Positions 36,840 to 45,996 of a DNA stretch of 64,000 nucleotides are shown here, piece after piece. A program made the position numbers and the translations under genes. Source of the DNA: Alphaproteobacteria bacterium (GTDB taxonomy: Bacteria > Pseudomonadota > Alphaproteobacteria > Rhodobacterales > Rhodobacteraceae); assembly GCA_030427145.1 (NCBI GenBank), contig JAUHWT010000020.1, positions 32,174 to 96,173 on the forward strand, written 5' to 3'. Below the pieces are notes generated by a model. That model was not told where the DNA came from, ran no database searches, and saw only the letters and a list, made by a program, of their open reading frames with translations. Within the stretch, counting starts at the first letter, position 1, and each line of letters begins with the position of its first letter.

Positions 36840-37322
36840 TCAGGTTTCGGGGTGCTTCGGCCTGGAGCCGGAAACCGCCTGGTAGGGTTGGGTGGCGTCG
36901 GTCATCTCAATATCCAGACATTCGACATCCAGTTCAAAGCCGCCGTCGCCCGAGACGGTAACCGACAGCTTTCCTGAACACTCCTCGCCGGGCACAAATG
37001 CCAGCGAAAGGACCGAAATGACCATGTCCCCGTCCTTGGGATTGAGGCCGCTTGCGCGCACCTTCAGGACGTCATTGACTGTCAGAACCGTGCGAACGCG
37101 CTCGTAATTGCCGCCACCTGTATCGCTTCCGTCCATGATCTCCCAGCGGAAACGGTTCAGGAGCATGGAAAACCGCCGTTTTTTCGGGGACCAGGAAATA
37201 TCACTTACTGTCGCCACCGCATCCTGAAGCAACGCGGAGATCACGACCAGATCCTCTTCGCTCCTCGCGATCAGCCTCAGAGGTTTTTCCGACACATCCT
37301 CGAAGCGGGCGTCCTGGGTCAC
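36840..37322 (-). CDS. DUF2948 family protein
   Basis: A 160-residue protein beginning with RLIARSEEDLVVISALLQDA, followed by WSPKKRRFSMLLNRFRWE, both typical for DUF2948. The function is unknown. The linkage to hisD and UPF0262 is kept in many alphaproteobacteria. Confidence 0.85.
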   Translation of the reverse strand: MTQDARFEDVSEKPLRLIARSEEDLVVISALLQDAVATVSDISWSPKKRRFSMLLNRFRWEIMDGSDTGGGNYERVRTVLTVNDVLKVRASGLNPKDGDMVISVLSLAFVPGEECSGKLSVTVSGDGGFELDVECLDIEMTDATQPYQAVSGSRPKHPET

Positions 37323-37415
37323 GTGATGTCTCTCCGGTTCGTCTGCGGTTTGCGCAGGTCAGGCTTCCAAACCCTCATTTGGACCGTGTCGGGGCCAAAG
37401 ACAACACCGCGGGCA

Positions 37416-37586
37416 CTATTTTGCGACTTCCGTTTCAGTTGCGTCGGCATCATCCGCGGCGTCGCGCACACGTTTTTGCGCCTTGCGGCGCTTCAGGTTG
37501 GCCTTGAGCATGGCCGCACGGCGTTCGGCCCGGTCCATCGCGGGCGTGGCGGCTTTCGCGGATTTTGGTGCGGTTTCCTTCGTCAT
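37416..37586 (-). CDS. Small basic protein (56 residues)
   Basis: The frame MTKETAPKSAKAATPAMDRA continues with ERRAAMLKANLKRRKAQKRV and a short acidic tail ending in ETEVAK. It has clear coding composition and stands 93 bases upstream of the DUF2948 gene on the same strand. A lysine- and arginine-rich helix between a proline/threonine start and an acidic end is like small conserved Rhodobacterales proteins, but I do not know its function. Confidence 0.7.
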   Translation of the reverse strand: MTKETAPKSAKAATPAMDRAERRAAMLKANLKRRKAQKRVRDAADDADATETEVAK

Positions 37587-37666
37587 GGCGGCTGTTTAAA
37601 TGAACATGCCGTTCCGGTCCATATTATGCTTGCGCCACCCGACAAAATCGGTAAAAGGCCCGCATC

Positions 37667-37741
37667 GCTGCCGTAGCTCAGGGGTAGAGCACTCCCTTGG
37701 TAAGGGAGAGGCCGGGAGTTCAAATCTCCCCGGCAGCACCA
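37667..37741 (+). tRNA. tRNA-Thr (anticodon GGT)
   Basis: The acceptor stem GCTGCCG pairs with CGGCAGC, and CCA is encoded at the end. The anticodon stem CTCCC/GGGAG encloses TTGGTAA, giving anticodon GGT. The T arm CCGGG-AGTTCAAAT-CTCCC has the usual TTC. The sugar-sulfate locus begins 200 bases downstream; 37742-37942 has no gene. Confidence 0.97.
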
Positions 37742-37942
37742 CTTCCACTAAATCGTCGGTTTTGTACCCCGTGAATGCGGTCAATTGCGCTGTGGGCGAG
37801 GCATTTTTTTTGCCGTAAGACCAGGCGTGGTTTGATATTTACGCCAGTGCGGTCAGGCCTCCGCGCGGCAATATTTCGTGCAACCGGGAATTGCAGGCTG
37901 TTTGCGGGAATTACTGTATCAGGGTGCCCGTCGCGCCGAATG

Positions 37943-38875
37943 TCAGCCTGGGTATACCACGCGAAACCCGGTGTGGGACGACGAAGAGTCCGGGGTGTTG
38001 CCGGTTCGGGCGGCGATTCTGTAGCGGTAGCAGTAGCTTGCGTGGCACAGGAAGGAGCCGCCTTTAAGCAGGCGTTGGGCGGCGCCCGGTGACGCCTGGC
38101 GGGCGGTTTTTTTCAGGGTGCGGACGCGGAAAGGGTCGGCGGTCCATTCCCAGACGTTTCCGACCATGTTGTAGAGACCGTATCCGTTTGGATCGAAGCT
38201 GATGGCCGGGGCGGTGGCCGCGTAGCCGTCGGCACAGGTGTTTTTGTGCGGGAAGTTGCCCTGCCAGATGTTGCAGGGCTGGAACGTGTCGTCGTCGGGT
38301 GCCTCATCGCCCCAGGGGAAAGTCACGTCGCCAAGCCCACCCCGTGCGGCATGTTCCCACTCGTGTTCTTTTGGCAGTCTGCCACCGGCCCAGCGGGCAT
38401 AGGCCGAGGCGTCATGCCATGAGACATGCACGACCGGGTGGTCGTCCTCGCCTGGCTTTCCATTGGGGCCGGCGGGCATCGCCCAGGACGCGCCATCGAC
38501 CCTGCGCCACCATTCCAGACCGTCTATGCCAAGCGTGGCGACTTCAGTCTCGGGCACATGGAGGAAAAAGACAAAGGACCAGCCGAAGCGCTCTGCTTCG
38601 GTGCGGTAGCCCGTGGCTTCCACGAACCGGCGGAAGGCGGAGACCGTCACCGTGCCGCGTTCCCACTCGAGAGGCTTTACACGGCGTTCGCGGAGAGGTG
38701 ACTCGCCGTCGCCGTCAATGACCGGATGCATCGTGCCCACCAAAGCCTTGCCGCCGGGCACATGAACGGTGTCGCGCATCGCCACAGGCATTTCGCCATT
38801 CGGCACCGCGACCGCCGGGGAAGATTCCCCGGAGGTGTCCCGGCTGGCGCAGCAAGTTTTCGGTGATCCATCCAT
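37943..38875 (-). CDS. Formylglycine-generating enzyme (sulfatase maturase)
   Basis: A 310-residue FGE-sulfatase protein. The oxygen-dependent type has a copper/active-site cysteine pair in the C-terminal GGSFLCHASYCYRYR; here Cys277 and Cys282 have the spacing of human FGE (336/341). Other blocks are HPVVHVSWHDASAYARWAGG, RLPKEHEWEHAARGG and GNVWEWTADPF. It converts the sulfatase motif cysteine to formylglycine. There is no signal peptide, so it acts in the cytoplasm. Two sulfatases lie nearby, and it is downstream of a GntR gene. Confidence 0.92.
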   Translation of the reverse strand: MDGSPKTCCASRDTSGESSPAVAVPNGEMPVAMRDTVHVPGGKALVGTMHPVIDGDGESPLRERRVKPLEWERGTVTVSAFRRFVEATGYRTEAERFGWSFVFFLHVPETEVATLGIDGLEWWRRVDGASWAMPAGPNGKPGEDDHPVVHVSWHDASAYARWAGGRLPKEHEWEHAARGGLGDVTFPWGDEAPDDDTFQPCNIWQGNFPHKNTCADGYAATAPAISFDPNGYGLYNMVGNVWEWTADPFRVRTLKKTARQASPGAAQRLLKGGSFLCHASYCYRYRIAARTGNTPDSSSSHTGFRVVYPG

Positions 38876-38884
38876 TCCCGCGAC

Positions 38885-39580
38885 CTATCCTGCAGTGTTG
38901 CGTTGCGCGATGCTCAGGCGGTCGACCAGGTGGCGACCGGCATCGCGCACATGTCGGTACAGGGTTTCGGCTGTGGCGTCGACGTCCTGACGCTTGATGC
39001 AGGCGATAATCTCGCGGTGTTCGCGCAGAATGGCCTCACGTCGGCCAACCGCAACCGGCACCCGCGTAGAAATGGCCCAGAGAATTTCGCGGTGCTGCTG
39101 CCAGAGTTTGATGGCCACCCGGTTGTAATGATCACCGTAGAGAGTGGCGTGGAACTCCCGATCGAGGTCGGCGTGTCTGAGTTTGTCGGCAAAGTTCAAT
39201 TCGTTCATCCCGTCCTGTATCACTTCCAGCCGGTCGATATCTTCCTGGCTCGCGGTCTCAACAAAGACGCGGACGAGGTAGGGTTCTAGCTGTTGCCCCA
39301 CCTCGCTGACGTCGCCGACGAAATCGGTGTCGATGGCCCGGACCCGCGCGCCCTGGTTGGCTACGAAATAAACAAGACCCTCGCCGCGCAACTGCTGCAG
39401 GGCTTCGCGGACCGGATTGGTGGACACGCCGTAGCGGTGGGACAGTTCGCTGACCTTCAGACGCTCGTCGTCGGCGAGGTTTCCGGCGAGAATTTCGTGG
39501 CGGATCTGATGAAAGATGGCGTTTTCGGCCCCGTCAACGGCCGCAACACTGATCGACAGGGGAAGTTGTGAAGCCGTCAT
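38885..39580 (-). CDS. GntR family regulator, FCD type (first)
   Basis: A 231-residue regulator. The winged helix has IRHEILAGNLADDERLKVSE, YGVSTNPVREALQQLRGEG, and the FCD ligand domain has DREFHATLYGDHYN with metal-binding histidines. FCD regulators respond to sugar acids and related carboxylates. It stands nine bases ahead of the FGE gene and divergently from sulfatase 1; the shared 190-base gap carries two palindromes. Confidence 0.9.
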   Translation of the reverse strand: MTASQLPLSISVAAVDGAENAIFHQIRHEILAGNLADDERLKVSELSHRYGVSTNPVREALQQLRGEGLVYFVANQGARVRAIDTDFVGDVSEVGQQLEPYLVRVFVETASQEDIDRLEVIQDGMNELNFADKLRHADLDREFHATLYGDHYNRVAIKLWQQHREILWAISTRVPVAVGRREAILREHREIIACIKRQDVDATAETLYRHVRDAGRHLVDRLSIAQRNTAG

Positions 39581-39660
39581 TCTATCGCCTGTTCCAGGTC
39601 GCGGTGCCGTGACGGTGTGTGCAACCGTGATTTGGTTCGGATCGTGTATCATTTTCGTGC

Positions 39661-39674
39661 GATTTGATCAAATC
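39661..39674. promoter_or_regulatory. Perfect 14-bp palindrome between gntR and sulfatase 1
   Basis: GATTTGATCAAATC reads the same on both strands. It lies 80 bases before the gntR start and 96 bases before the sulfatase start. It differs from the AAACATA-type repeats, so it may be a second operator, perhaps for autoregulation. Confidence 0.45.
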
Positions 39675-39703
39675 AACGGTAGACCGCTTGCCATTTCACT
39701 GTC

Positions 39704-39718
39704 AAACATATTATGTTT
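39704..39718. promoter_or_regulatory. Candidate locus operator 1 (AAACATA-T-TATGTTT)
   Basis: A perfect 7-bp inverted repeat about one base, 52 bases before the sulfatase 1 start. The same motif stands at 48036 and, with mismatches, at 42177, 48844 and 48979. It probably overlaps the sulfatase promoter. Confidence 0.65.
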
Positions 39719-39770
39719 ATTTTTAGTGTGGTGTGACGCACGGATTTCAAAAAACACTGGAGGAACGGTT

Positions 39771-41297
39771 TTGACCCGCAAGCCGAATGTCATTCTGATT
39801 TCGACCGATCAGCAACGCGGCGACTGCATTGGTCCGGAGGGGCGCGGTGTGAAGACACCGGGCATTGACCGGATCGGCGCGCGGGGGGTGCGTTTTTCCA
39901 AATGCATCACGCCGCATCCCATGTGTCAGGCCGCGCGGGCGTCGATCCTGACCGGTAAGCTGCCCTACAGTCATGGCGTGCGCGACAACGGTCGTGATCT
40001 AGACTACCGGTTTGGGGAGCAGGGCCTCGCGGGGATTTTCAGTGCGGCCGGGTATGATACGCATTTCATCGGGAAGGCCCATCTGTCGAGCCAGCAGACG
40101 TTCGAGCCGACAGGCCGCCCGGAATGCTATTCCAGTGCGAAGGATTTTCCGCCGGACTGGAGTGGTGAGTATTTTGGTTTTGAGAACGTGCAGATGATGC
40201 TGCGGCCGCACCACCATACCAAATGGTATCCGGCGCCGGAAACGCTACACTATGAGAATTGGCTTGATGCTGATGGTCGTGGAAAGGAGCGCTGGGATCT
40301 GGCCAAGGAGCACCTGCCTCCGAGAACCCGCAATTTTCAGGCCTGGCGCTCGGCGTTGGACGCGGAGTGGCATTCAACGCCCTGGATCGGAGACCGGACC
40401 ATCGAGATGATCGAGGAGCAGGGTGAAAAGCCGCTGTTCGCCTGGGTGTCCTTCCCCGATCCGCATCCGCCGTTCCTGGCCCCACGGCCCTGGTGCGACA
40501 TGTATCATCCCGACGAGGTCATTGTGCCGGAGCATATTGAGCTCGATCTCGACAAGCGGCCGTGGTGGCACCGCGAGTTTCTTGCCGGGCGTGACCGCAT
40601 CAAACAGGGGGCGGAGCATAATGCGGGCGGCACCGACTGGGGGCAGCGGGGCGACATGTCGGAAGCGGCGATCCGCGAGATCACGGCCATCTATTTCGGT
40701 ATGATCACCGCGGTTGATCAGCAGGTCGGCCGCATTCTCGACACGCTGGAAGCGCGGGGCGACCTCGACAATACAATCATCATCTTCATCTCTGATCACG
40801 GCGAATGGATGGGCGACCATGGCCTGCTGCTCAAGGGGCCGATGCTGTATGATGGACTGCTCCGGGTGCCCTGCCTGATTTGCGGCCCTGGAATTGCCGA
40901 GGGCAGGGTCATCGACGCGCCGGTAAACACGCTGGATACTCGCAAAACCCTCGCGGAACTGGTTGGGATTCAAGCCGAGGAGGATAATGGCACGTCCTGG
41001 GTAGGCCTGATCGAGGGGCGGCAAACCCGCGATTACGCGCTGAGTGAATTCGAGGTGGATGCAAAGCGCAGCGCGATTGATCTTGACCTGCGCACCGTGC
41101 GGAGTGACCGCTACCGGATGTCGGTGGACCTCAATACCGACATTGGCGAGCTTTACGACATGCAGGACGATCCAGATGAGATGGTCAATCTGTTCGACGA
41201 CCCAGGCGCGGCGAGGATCCGACGGGAACATATGGACATGATACGGGCCCGCGCAAATGACGAAATTCCGCGCGCACCGAGGGTTGGCTGGCACTAG
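39771..41297 (+). CDS. Sulfatase 1 (formylglycine type, no signal peptide)
   Basis: A 508-residue type I sulfatase. The N-terminal NVILISTDQQRGD holds calcium ligands (Asp13, Gln14), and the maturation motif is PMCQAARASILTGK, with Cys52, Ala54 and Arg56: the CxAxR version of CxPxR. IFISDHGEWMGDHGLLLKG gives the later metal site. The start is a TTG at 39771, six bases behind a GGAGGA ribosome site; no ATG fits. No signal peptide is seen, so desulfation would be in the cytoplasm. The exact sulfated sugar is not readable. Confidence 0.9.
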   Translation: MTRKPNVILISTDQQRGDCIGPEGRGVKTPGIDRIGARGVRFSKCITPHPMCQAARASILTGKLPYSHGVRDNGRDLDYRFGEQGLAGIFSAAGYDTHFIGKAHLSSQQTFEPTGRPECYSSAKDFPPDWSGEYFGFENVQMMLRPHHHTKWYPAPETLHYENWLDADGRGKERWDLAKEHLPPRTRNFQAWRSALDAEWHSTPWIGDRTIEMIEEQGEKPLFAWVSFPDPHPPFLAPRPWCDMYHPDEVIVPEHIELDLDKRPWWHREFLAGRDRIKQGAEHNAGGTDWGQRGDMSEAAIREITAIYFGMITAVDQQVGRILDTLEARGDLDNTIIIFISDHGEWMGDHGLLLKGPMLYDGLLRVPCLICGPGIAEGRVIDAPVNTLDTRKTLAELVGIQAEEDNGTSWVGLIEGRQTRDYALSEFEVDAKRSAIDLDLRTVRSDRYRMSVDLNTDIGELYDMQDDPDEMVNLFDDPGAARIRREHMDMIRARANDEIPRAPRVGWH

Positions 41298-41301
41298 GTC
41301 C

Positions 41302-42114
41302 ATGGAGGTTTCGAACGGCGTCCTGCGTTTGCGCACGGCGCCGGAATTCGGGGCGCGCATAACTGAGCTCACCGACCTGCGGAGCGGGCGCAACTGGATT
41401 GTGCCGGGGGACCTGAAAGGATCAGCAGCTGAGGGCGCGTCCTATATTGAGGAGCGGCCCAGCGGGTGGGACGAGTGTTTTCCAACTGTGGCAGCCTGCG
41501 AGATGCATGCCTGGGGTGGCGGGCTGCGCGATCATGGCGCGCTTTGGGGGCGGGCGTGGACCTGCAATGCCAAATCTTCCGGCATCGTCGCCACGTATGA
41601 AGATCCGCGGTTTGTGTTCCGCCGGTCGCTCCGGTTGGCAGGGGAGTATGTGATACTGCGCTATTCCCTGACAGAGCGACAGTCTTCGCCGCTGCCGTGG
41701 CTGTGGAGCCAGCACTGTCTGCTGGCCTGTCGCCCAGGGGAGCGCATTGTGGCGTCCGGCATTGGTCCTTGGCACGATTCCGCGGGGAAAGAGGTCAGCC
41801 CAGGTCCAGTTTTGCCCGCTTCGGCCGGGGGCGCGGGGAAGTTCTTTGCTCCGGTTGAAGGGCGGGCGAGCGTTGCATTCGCCGGGGACGGAGGACTGAT
41901 TGAATTTACGTGGGATGCCGCTTCGGCACCGTGGGTGGGGCTGTGGTTTTCCTATGGCGGCTGGCCATTGGATAACCCGCTTTACCAGATCGGGATTGAG
42001 CCCACATCGGCCCCATTCAATCCGTTGTCGGAGGCGGTTAAGCGGGGCGGAGCAGACTGGCTGGAAACTGGTGAGACGCGTCACTGGCAGTGCAGAATTC
42101 GCATAATAATCTGA
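41302..42114 (+). CDS. Aldose 1-epimerase/mutarotase-like protein
   Basis: A 270-residue protein with the supersandwich fold of galactose mutarotases: SNGVLRLRTAPEFGARITEL at the start, WDECFPTVAACEMHAWGGGLRDHGALW near residue 55 (shown in part by GLRDHGALWG), and LPWLWSQH in the middle. It would speed anomer exchange of the sugar released by the sulfatase. The start is not sure: ATG 41302 opens the fold; ATG 41257 would overlap sulfatase 1 by 41 bases. It is probably cotranscribed with sulfatase 1. Confidence 0.7.
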   Translation: MEVSNGVLRLRTAPEFGARITELTDLRSGRNWIVPGDLKGSAAEGASYIEERPSGWDECFPTVAACEMHAWGGGLRDHGALWGRAWTCNAKSSGIVATYEDPRFVFRRSLRLAGEYVILRYSLTERQSSPLPWLWSQHCLLACRPGERIVASGIGPWHDSAGKEVSPGPVLPASAGGAGKFFAPVEGRASVAFAGDGGLIEFTWDAASAPWVGLWFSYGGWPLDNPLYQIGIEPTSAPFNPLSEAVKRGGADWLETGETRHWQCRIRIII

Positions 42115-42176
42115 TTTTTTTGATATATTTTGGAATCGTACATGATTTCATAAAATTGTGTACGGCACATAAATTT

Positions 42177-42191
42177 AATGATAATATGTTT
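42177..42191. promoter_or_regulatory. Candidate locus operator 2 (half-site conserved)
   Basis: AATGATAATATGTTT matches the palindrome at 48036 in 13 of 15 bases; the right half is intact. It lies 20 bases ahead of the ABC solute-binding gene's start. The gap 42115-42210 is strongly AT-rich and must hold the operon promoter. Confidence 0.5.
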
Positions 42192-42210
42192 TATGAGGAG
42201 GATTCTTGCC

Positions 42211-43443
42211 ATGGAAAAACCAATGACTTCCATTCTGGGGTTGGCGCTCGCTGCGGGCCTGTCACCGGCTGCAGCGGGGGCCCAGACAGTGCTCGATGTG
42301 GTGGCCTGGAAAGGTAACGAGGCCGAGCCTGCGGGTATGCCCGAGCTGATCGCCAAATTTGAGGCCGAAAACCCGGATATCGACGTCGACCTGACCTTCG
42401 TCGCCCGCAAGGACGTCGACAAGGTGATCCCGCCGCGTCTTCAGGGCGGCAACCCGCCGGATGTCACGATGGTGGATTCCTCTCTGGTTGATCTCTGGGG
42501 CGGGGCGGGTTTCCTGACGGATCTGGGTACCGACAGCGACTGGTACGGGCAGATGATCCCGGCGGTGCGCGACGTGATGACAAGCGACGGGGAAATCCTC
42601 GTGTATCCGCTTGAGGTCATCGGCATGGGCAATTTCGTCAACATGGACCTCCTTGCTCAGGCCGGAATTGACAATGCACCGGTGACGATCGACGAACTGA
42701 AGTCCGCCTGTCAGGCGCTGGCCGCTGAAGGCATTGCGCCGATGATCTTTGCGGGTGGGTTCCCCGCAATGCTCTATGTTGGCGCGAATGGTCTCGACCC
42801 CAACGGCGTTTCCGCTGCGGAATATGGCAGCGGCGAGCGGACCTTTGTGGACGATGAAAACTTCAACACCTCGCTCGACAGCGTGCGGGACCTGGTCGAG
42901 GCGGAGTGTTTCGATCCAAAACTGCAGGCCGGTCTGGACCCCTGGGCCACGGCGCCGCAGGAATTCCGCTCCGGCAATGTTGCCATCCTGCCGCAGGGTG
43001 CCTGGAACATTGGGAATTTCTCTTCCGTTGAGGGGCTGAACTTCCAGTTTGCCCCGATGCCGTCCCGCTTCACGGAGCATGGTCTGGCCCTTGATCTCGT
43101 CGGTCCCGGTTGGGCGATCCCGCGTGATGCGGCAAATGCCGAGGCCGCCCGCAAATGGATCGACTTCTTTACCGAGGAGGAAAACCTCAACGTCTTCCTC
43201 GAGGCGGAGGGTGCCTACAGCCCCTTTACCGGCGGCGTGTCGACCATGCCCGATCTGGCTGAACCATACACGGCAGCCCGCGATGCCGGAAGTCTGATCC
43301 TGTGGCCGTTCTCGACGCTGGAATTCCCCAAAATCCTGCAGTCGGAATGGGAGGACAGCATCACCGGTTTCCTGCTGAACATTGACGCCGACAATGAGGA
43401 AACGCTCGAGCGCTGGGACTACGCGGTCGAGGACAGCATGTAG
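42211..43443 (+). CDS. Sugar ABC transporter, periplasmic binding protein
   Basis: A 410-residue family 1 sugar-binding protein. The signal peptide is MEKPMTSILGLALAAGLSPA with a cleavage near AGA|QT. The mature part has FEAENPDIDVDLTFVARKDV and the PPDVTMVDSSLVDLWG block typical of MalE/UgpB-like proteins. ATG 42211 has GAGGAGG in front. It opens an operon of binding protein, two permeases, SDR and ATPase. Ligand is inferred, from context, to be a sulfated or anhydro sugar. Confidence 0.9.
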   Translation: MEKPMTSILGLALAAGLSPAAAGAQTVLDVVAWKGNEAEPAGMPELIAKFEAENPDIDVDLTFVARKDVDKVIPPRLQGGNPPDVTMVDSSLVDLWGGAGFLTDLGTDSDWYGQMIPAVRDVMTSDGEILVYPLEVIGMGNFVNMDLLAQAGIDNAPVTIDELKSACQALAAEGIAPMIFAGGFPAMLYVGANGLDPNGVSAAEYGSGERTFVDDENFNTSLDSVRDLVEAECFDPKLQAGLDPWATAPQEFRSGNVAILPQGAWNIGNFSSVEGLNFQFAPMPSRFTEHGLALDLVGPGWAIPRDAANAEAARKWIDFFTEEENLNVFLEAEGAYSPFTGGVSTMPDLAEPYTAARDAGSLILWPFSTLEFPKILQSEWEDSITGFLLNIDADNEETLERWDYAVEDSM

Positions 43444-43450
43444 GAAAAAT

Positions 43451-43475
43451 GGCCTGGCACGTTAACTGCCGGGCC
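43451..43475 (+). other. Intercistronic hairpin after the binding-protein gene
   Basis: GGCCTGGCA pairs with TGCCGGGCC (one T-G pair) about a seven-base loop, directly after the stop codon and without a T run. Such hairpins often protect the binding-protein part of the transcript and so raise its level over the permeases. Confidence 0.6.
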
Positions 43476-43495
43476 TCTCACGGACGGAGGACACC

Positions 43496-44362
43496 ATGCG
43501 CGCACGATATTCACTTTACCTGTTCACGGTGCCGGCACTGCTGGTGATTGGACTGTTCTTCGTACACCCGATCATCCTGACCTTCGACATGAGCCTGACC
43601 AATTTCGCGGGTATCGGAGAGGCGAAGGACGTTGGCTGGCGCAACTACGAGCGCATCTTTGGCCGCGACCGGTATTTGCGGGAAATCTGGCTGACACTCT
43701 GGTACACGGTGATCGTGGTATCGGCACTCACGGTGACGGGGCTGTTTTTCGCGGCCATGCTGCACCGGCTGCCACTGATCCGAAATTTCAGCCGGGCCGC
43801 ACTCTATACGCCCGCCATGATGTCCTTCGTTGTCGTCGGATATGTCTGGCAGTTCCTCTACTCGCCCCTGAATGGCGGCATCAACGTGGCCCTGCGGGAT
43901 CTCGGCCTCGGTGCCTGGGAGCAAAACTGGCTCGGTGATCCGGCGATTGCGCTCTATTCCGTGGCTTTCACCCAGATTTGGATGTTCACCGGGTTTACCT
44001 GCGCCATCTTTTTGGCCGGGTTCGCGGGCATCCCCGAAGAGATTGGCGAGGCCGGCCGGCTTGAGGGCGCAACATCCTGGCAACGTTTCCGCTACCTGGA
44101 ACTGCCGCTGTTGGGGCCGTCGATTACCGTATCGGTCATGCTGACCACCATCGGCACGCTTAAGACTTTTGAACTTCCCTTCATCCTGACCAAGGGCGGG
44201 CCGGACGGGGCCACGCGGCTTCTGTCCATCGACATCATCGACAACCTATTCGGCCAGTACAAGTTCGGTTTCGCCAGCGCGCTTTCCATCGTCATGCTGG
44301 TCATCGTCCTGATCGTGGCCTTCATCCAGAACAAGGTCCTTCGTGACCGGGAGCAAGCGTGA
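43496..44362 (+). CDS. Sugar ABC transporter permease (MalF/UgpA type)
   Basis: A 288-residue inner-membrane permease with six helices, starting LFTVPALLVIGLFFVHPIIL. The EAA loop is seen in PEEIGEAGRLEGATSWQRF, which contacts the ATPase. The ribosome site GGACGGAGGAC precedes the ATG. Its stop overlaps the start of the second permease (TGATG). Confidence 0.92.
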   Translation: MRARYSLYLFTVPALLVIGLFFVHPIILTFDMSLTNFAGIGEAKDVGWRNYERIFGRDRYLREIWLTLWYTVIVVSALTVTGLFFAAMLHRLPLIRNFSRAALYTPAMMSFVVVGYVWQFLYSPLNGGINVALRDLGLGAWEQNWLGDPAIALYSVAFTQIWMFTGFTCAIFLAGFAGIPEEIGEAGRLEGATSWQRFRYLELPLLGPSITVSVMLTTIGTLKTFELPFILTKGGPDGATRLLSIDIIDNLFGQYKFGFASALSIVMLVIVLIVAFIQNKVLRDREQA

Positions 44363-45240
44363 TGAGCCTCTCCGAAACCGCCACCGCGCACAGCGCGACC
44401 AGCCTCGACTGGGATCTTATCAGACGCCGCGGCAAATCCGTTTTTGCACACGGCATTGTACTCGGGCTTGTGGGCGTCATGCTTCTGCCGCTGATCTACA
44501 TGGTAATGATGTCCTTCAAGACGTCGACTGAGATCGCACAGGATCCGCTGGGCCTGCCCAACACCCTCTACTGGGGCAACTACATGGAGGCGCTGGCCTC
44601 CATGGGATATGTCCGCTCGGTGATCAACTCCATGGGCATTACGGTATCCGTGATCCTCGTGGTGGTTTTCGCGGGCGCCATGGCGGCCTATCCGCTGGCG
44701 CGGCTGGAAAACCGGATCAGCCGGGTCATCGTCATGGTTATGGCGCTGGGCCTGGCCACTCCGAATTTTGTCACAATCACGCCGATTTACGTGATCTTCC
44801 GCGATCTCGGTTTGCTGGACAGCTATCTCGGTATCGTTCTGGCCTTTGCCGCGCTCAAACTGCCGCTCGCGGTGTTCTTCTACACCAGCTTTATCGCGGC
44901 CATTCCCATTGAACTGGAAGAAGCCGCGCGGCTCGACAACTGTAACAACTGGCAGGTCTTCTGGCATGTCATCAGGCCTCTGCTCGCGCCCGTTACCGCC
45001 ACGCTGTCCCTGTTTGTGATGATCATGGTCTGGAACGACTTCATTTATCCGCTGCTGCTCCTGACGGACAAGGACAAGCTTACGGTCATGATCGCGGTTT
45101 ACAAGTTCGTCGGCAACACCGGTATCGACCCGACCAAACTGTTTCCTGCAGCGGTTCTGGGTTCAATTCCTTTGCTCATCATGTTCGCGGTGTTCCAGCG
45201 CAAGATCATGGCGGGCGCGACCGCGGGAGCCGTCAAATGA
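44362..45240 (+). CDS. Sugar ABC transporter permease (MalG/UgpE type)
   Basis: A 292-residue permease with six helices; the EAA loop is IPIELEEAARLDNCNNWQVF. The ATG at 44362 overlaps the previous stop; a GTG at 44359 would also be in frame. It overlaps the SDR gene by four bases (ATGA), so the SDR belongs to the same operon. Confidence 0.92.
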   Translation: MSLSETATAHSATSLDWDLIRRRGKSVFAHGIVLGLVGVMLLPLIYMVMMSFKTSTEIAQDPLGLPNTLYWGNYMEALASMGYVRSVINSMGITVSVILVVVFAGAMAAYPLARLENRISRVIVMVMALGLATPNFVTITPIYVIFRDLGLLDSYLGIVLAFAALKLPLAVFFYTSFIAAIPIELEEAARLDNCNNWQVFWHVIRPLLAPVTATLSLFVMIMVWNDFIYPLLLLTDKDKLTVMIAVYKFVGNTGIDPTKLFPAAVLGSIPLLIMFAVFQRKIMAGATAGAVK

Positions 45241-45995
45241 ACCTCGAAGGTAAACATGTTATCGTCACCGGCGCCGGGGCCGGAATCGGTCTTGGTATTG
45301 CCAAAGCCTGCCGCAATGCGGGGGCCGATGTAACTGGCTTTGACTGGAAGACTGAGGGCCGCGAAAGGCTGGAGGCCACTGGCGCACGCTTTGAACAGGT
45401 CGATGTGACCGACCTTGACGGGTTTGAAGCGGCGATTGCCGGGGCGCATGACCGGGCCGGGCGGCTCGATGGCATGGTCAACAATGCGGGTGTCACCATC
45501 AAGGTGCCCTTCCTCGAGATTACACGCGAGCAGATGGAAACCCTCTGGACCGTCAACCAGCGTTCGGTGCTGGTGGGGTGTCAGGCGGCGGGCCGGATCA
45601 TGGCCAAAGCCGGGCATGGCTCTATCGTAAACCTTTCGTCGGTGCATGCGCGCACGACCAATCCCGGCCATGAAGGCTACGCGGGCACGAAGGCCGCGAT
45701 TGCGGCAATGACCCGTGCGATGGCTTGGTCGCTTGGGCCCGAGGGGGTCCGCGTCAATTCGATCTGCCCGGCTTTGACCCGAACCGAGATCGTCGACAAA
45801 GCGATGGAAGATCCGGACAACGCGGCGCGCTTCCGGTCCTGGACGGCCGATGGCGAGGTGACGACCGTGGACGAGATTGGCGCACTGGCCGTGTTTTTGC
45901 TGTCGGACGCGGCATCCGCGCTGAACGGGTCGGAAGTTACCGCCGACCGCGGCATGTCCGCGCTTCTGGACGTTTTTGATCTGAGGAGGAACTGA
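45237..45995 (+). CDS. SDR family oxidoreductase (likely sugar dehydrogenase)
   Basis: A 252-residue short-chain dehydrogenase. Cofactor motif [12 protein letters not shown] (residues 11-22), NNAG at about 82, catalytic Ser and YAGTK (Tyr-x-x-x-Lys) near 149. FDWKTEG after the second strand carries an aspartate that suggests NAD. Place in the ABC operon between permease and ATPase implies that it oxidises the imported sugar, e.g. galactose to galactonolactone, the step before the SMP-30 lactonase. The substrate is an inference. Confidence 0.85.
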   Translation: MNLEGKHVIVTGAGAGIGLGIAKACRNAGADVTGFDWKTEGRERLEATGARFEQVDVTDLDGFEAAIAGAHDRAGRLDGMVNNAGVTIKVPFLEITREQMETLWTVNQRSVLVGCQAAGRIMAKAGHGSIVNLSSVHARTTNPGHEGYAGTKAAIAAMTRAMAWSLGPEGVRVNSICPALTRTEIVDKAMEDPDNAARFRSWTADGEVTTVDEIGALAVFLLSDAASALNGSEVTADRGMSALLDVFDLRRN

Positions 45996-45996
45996 G

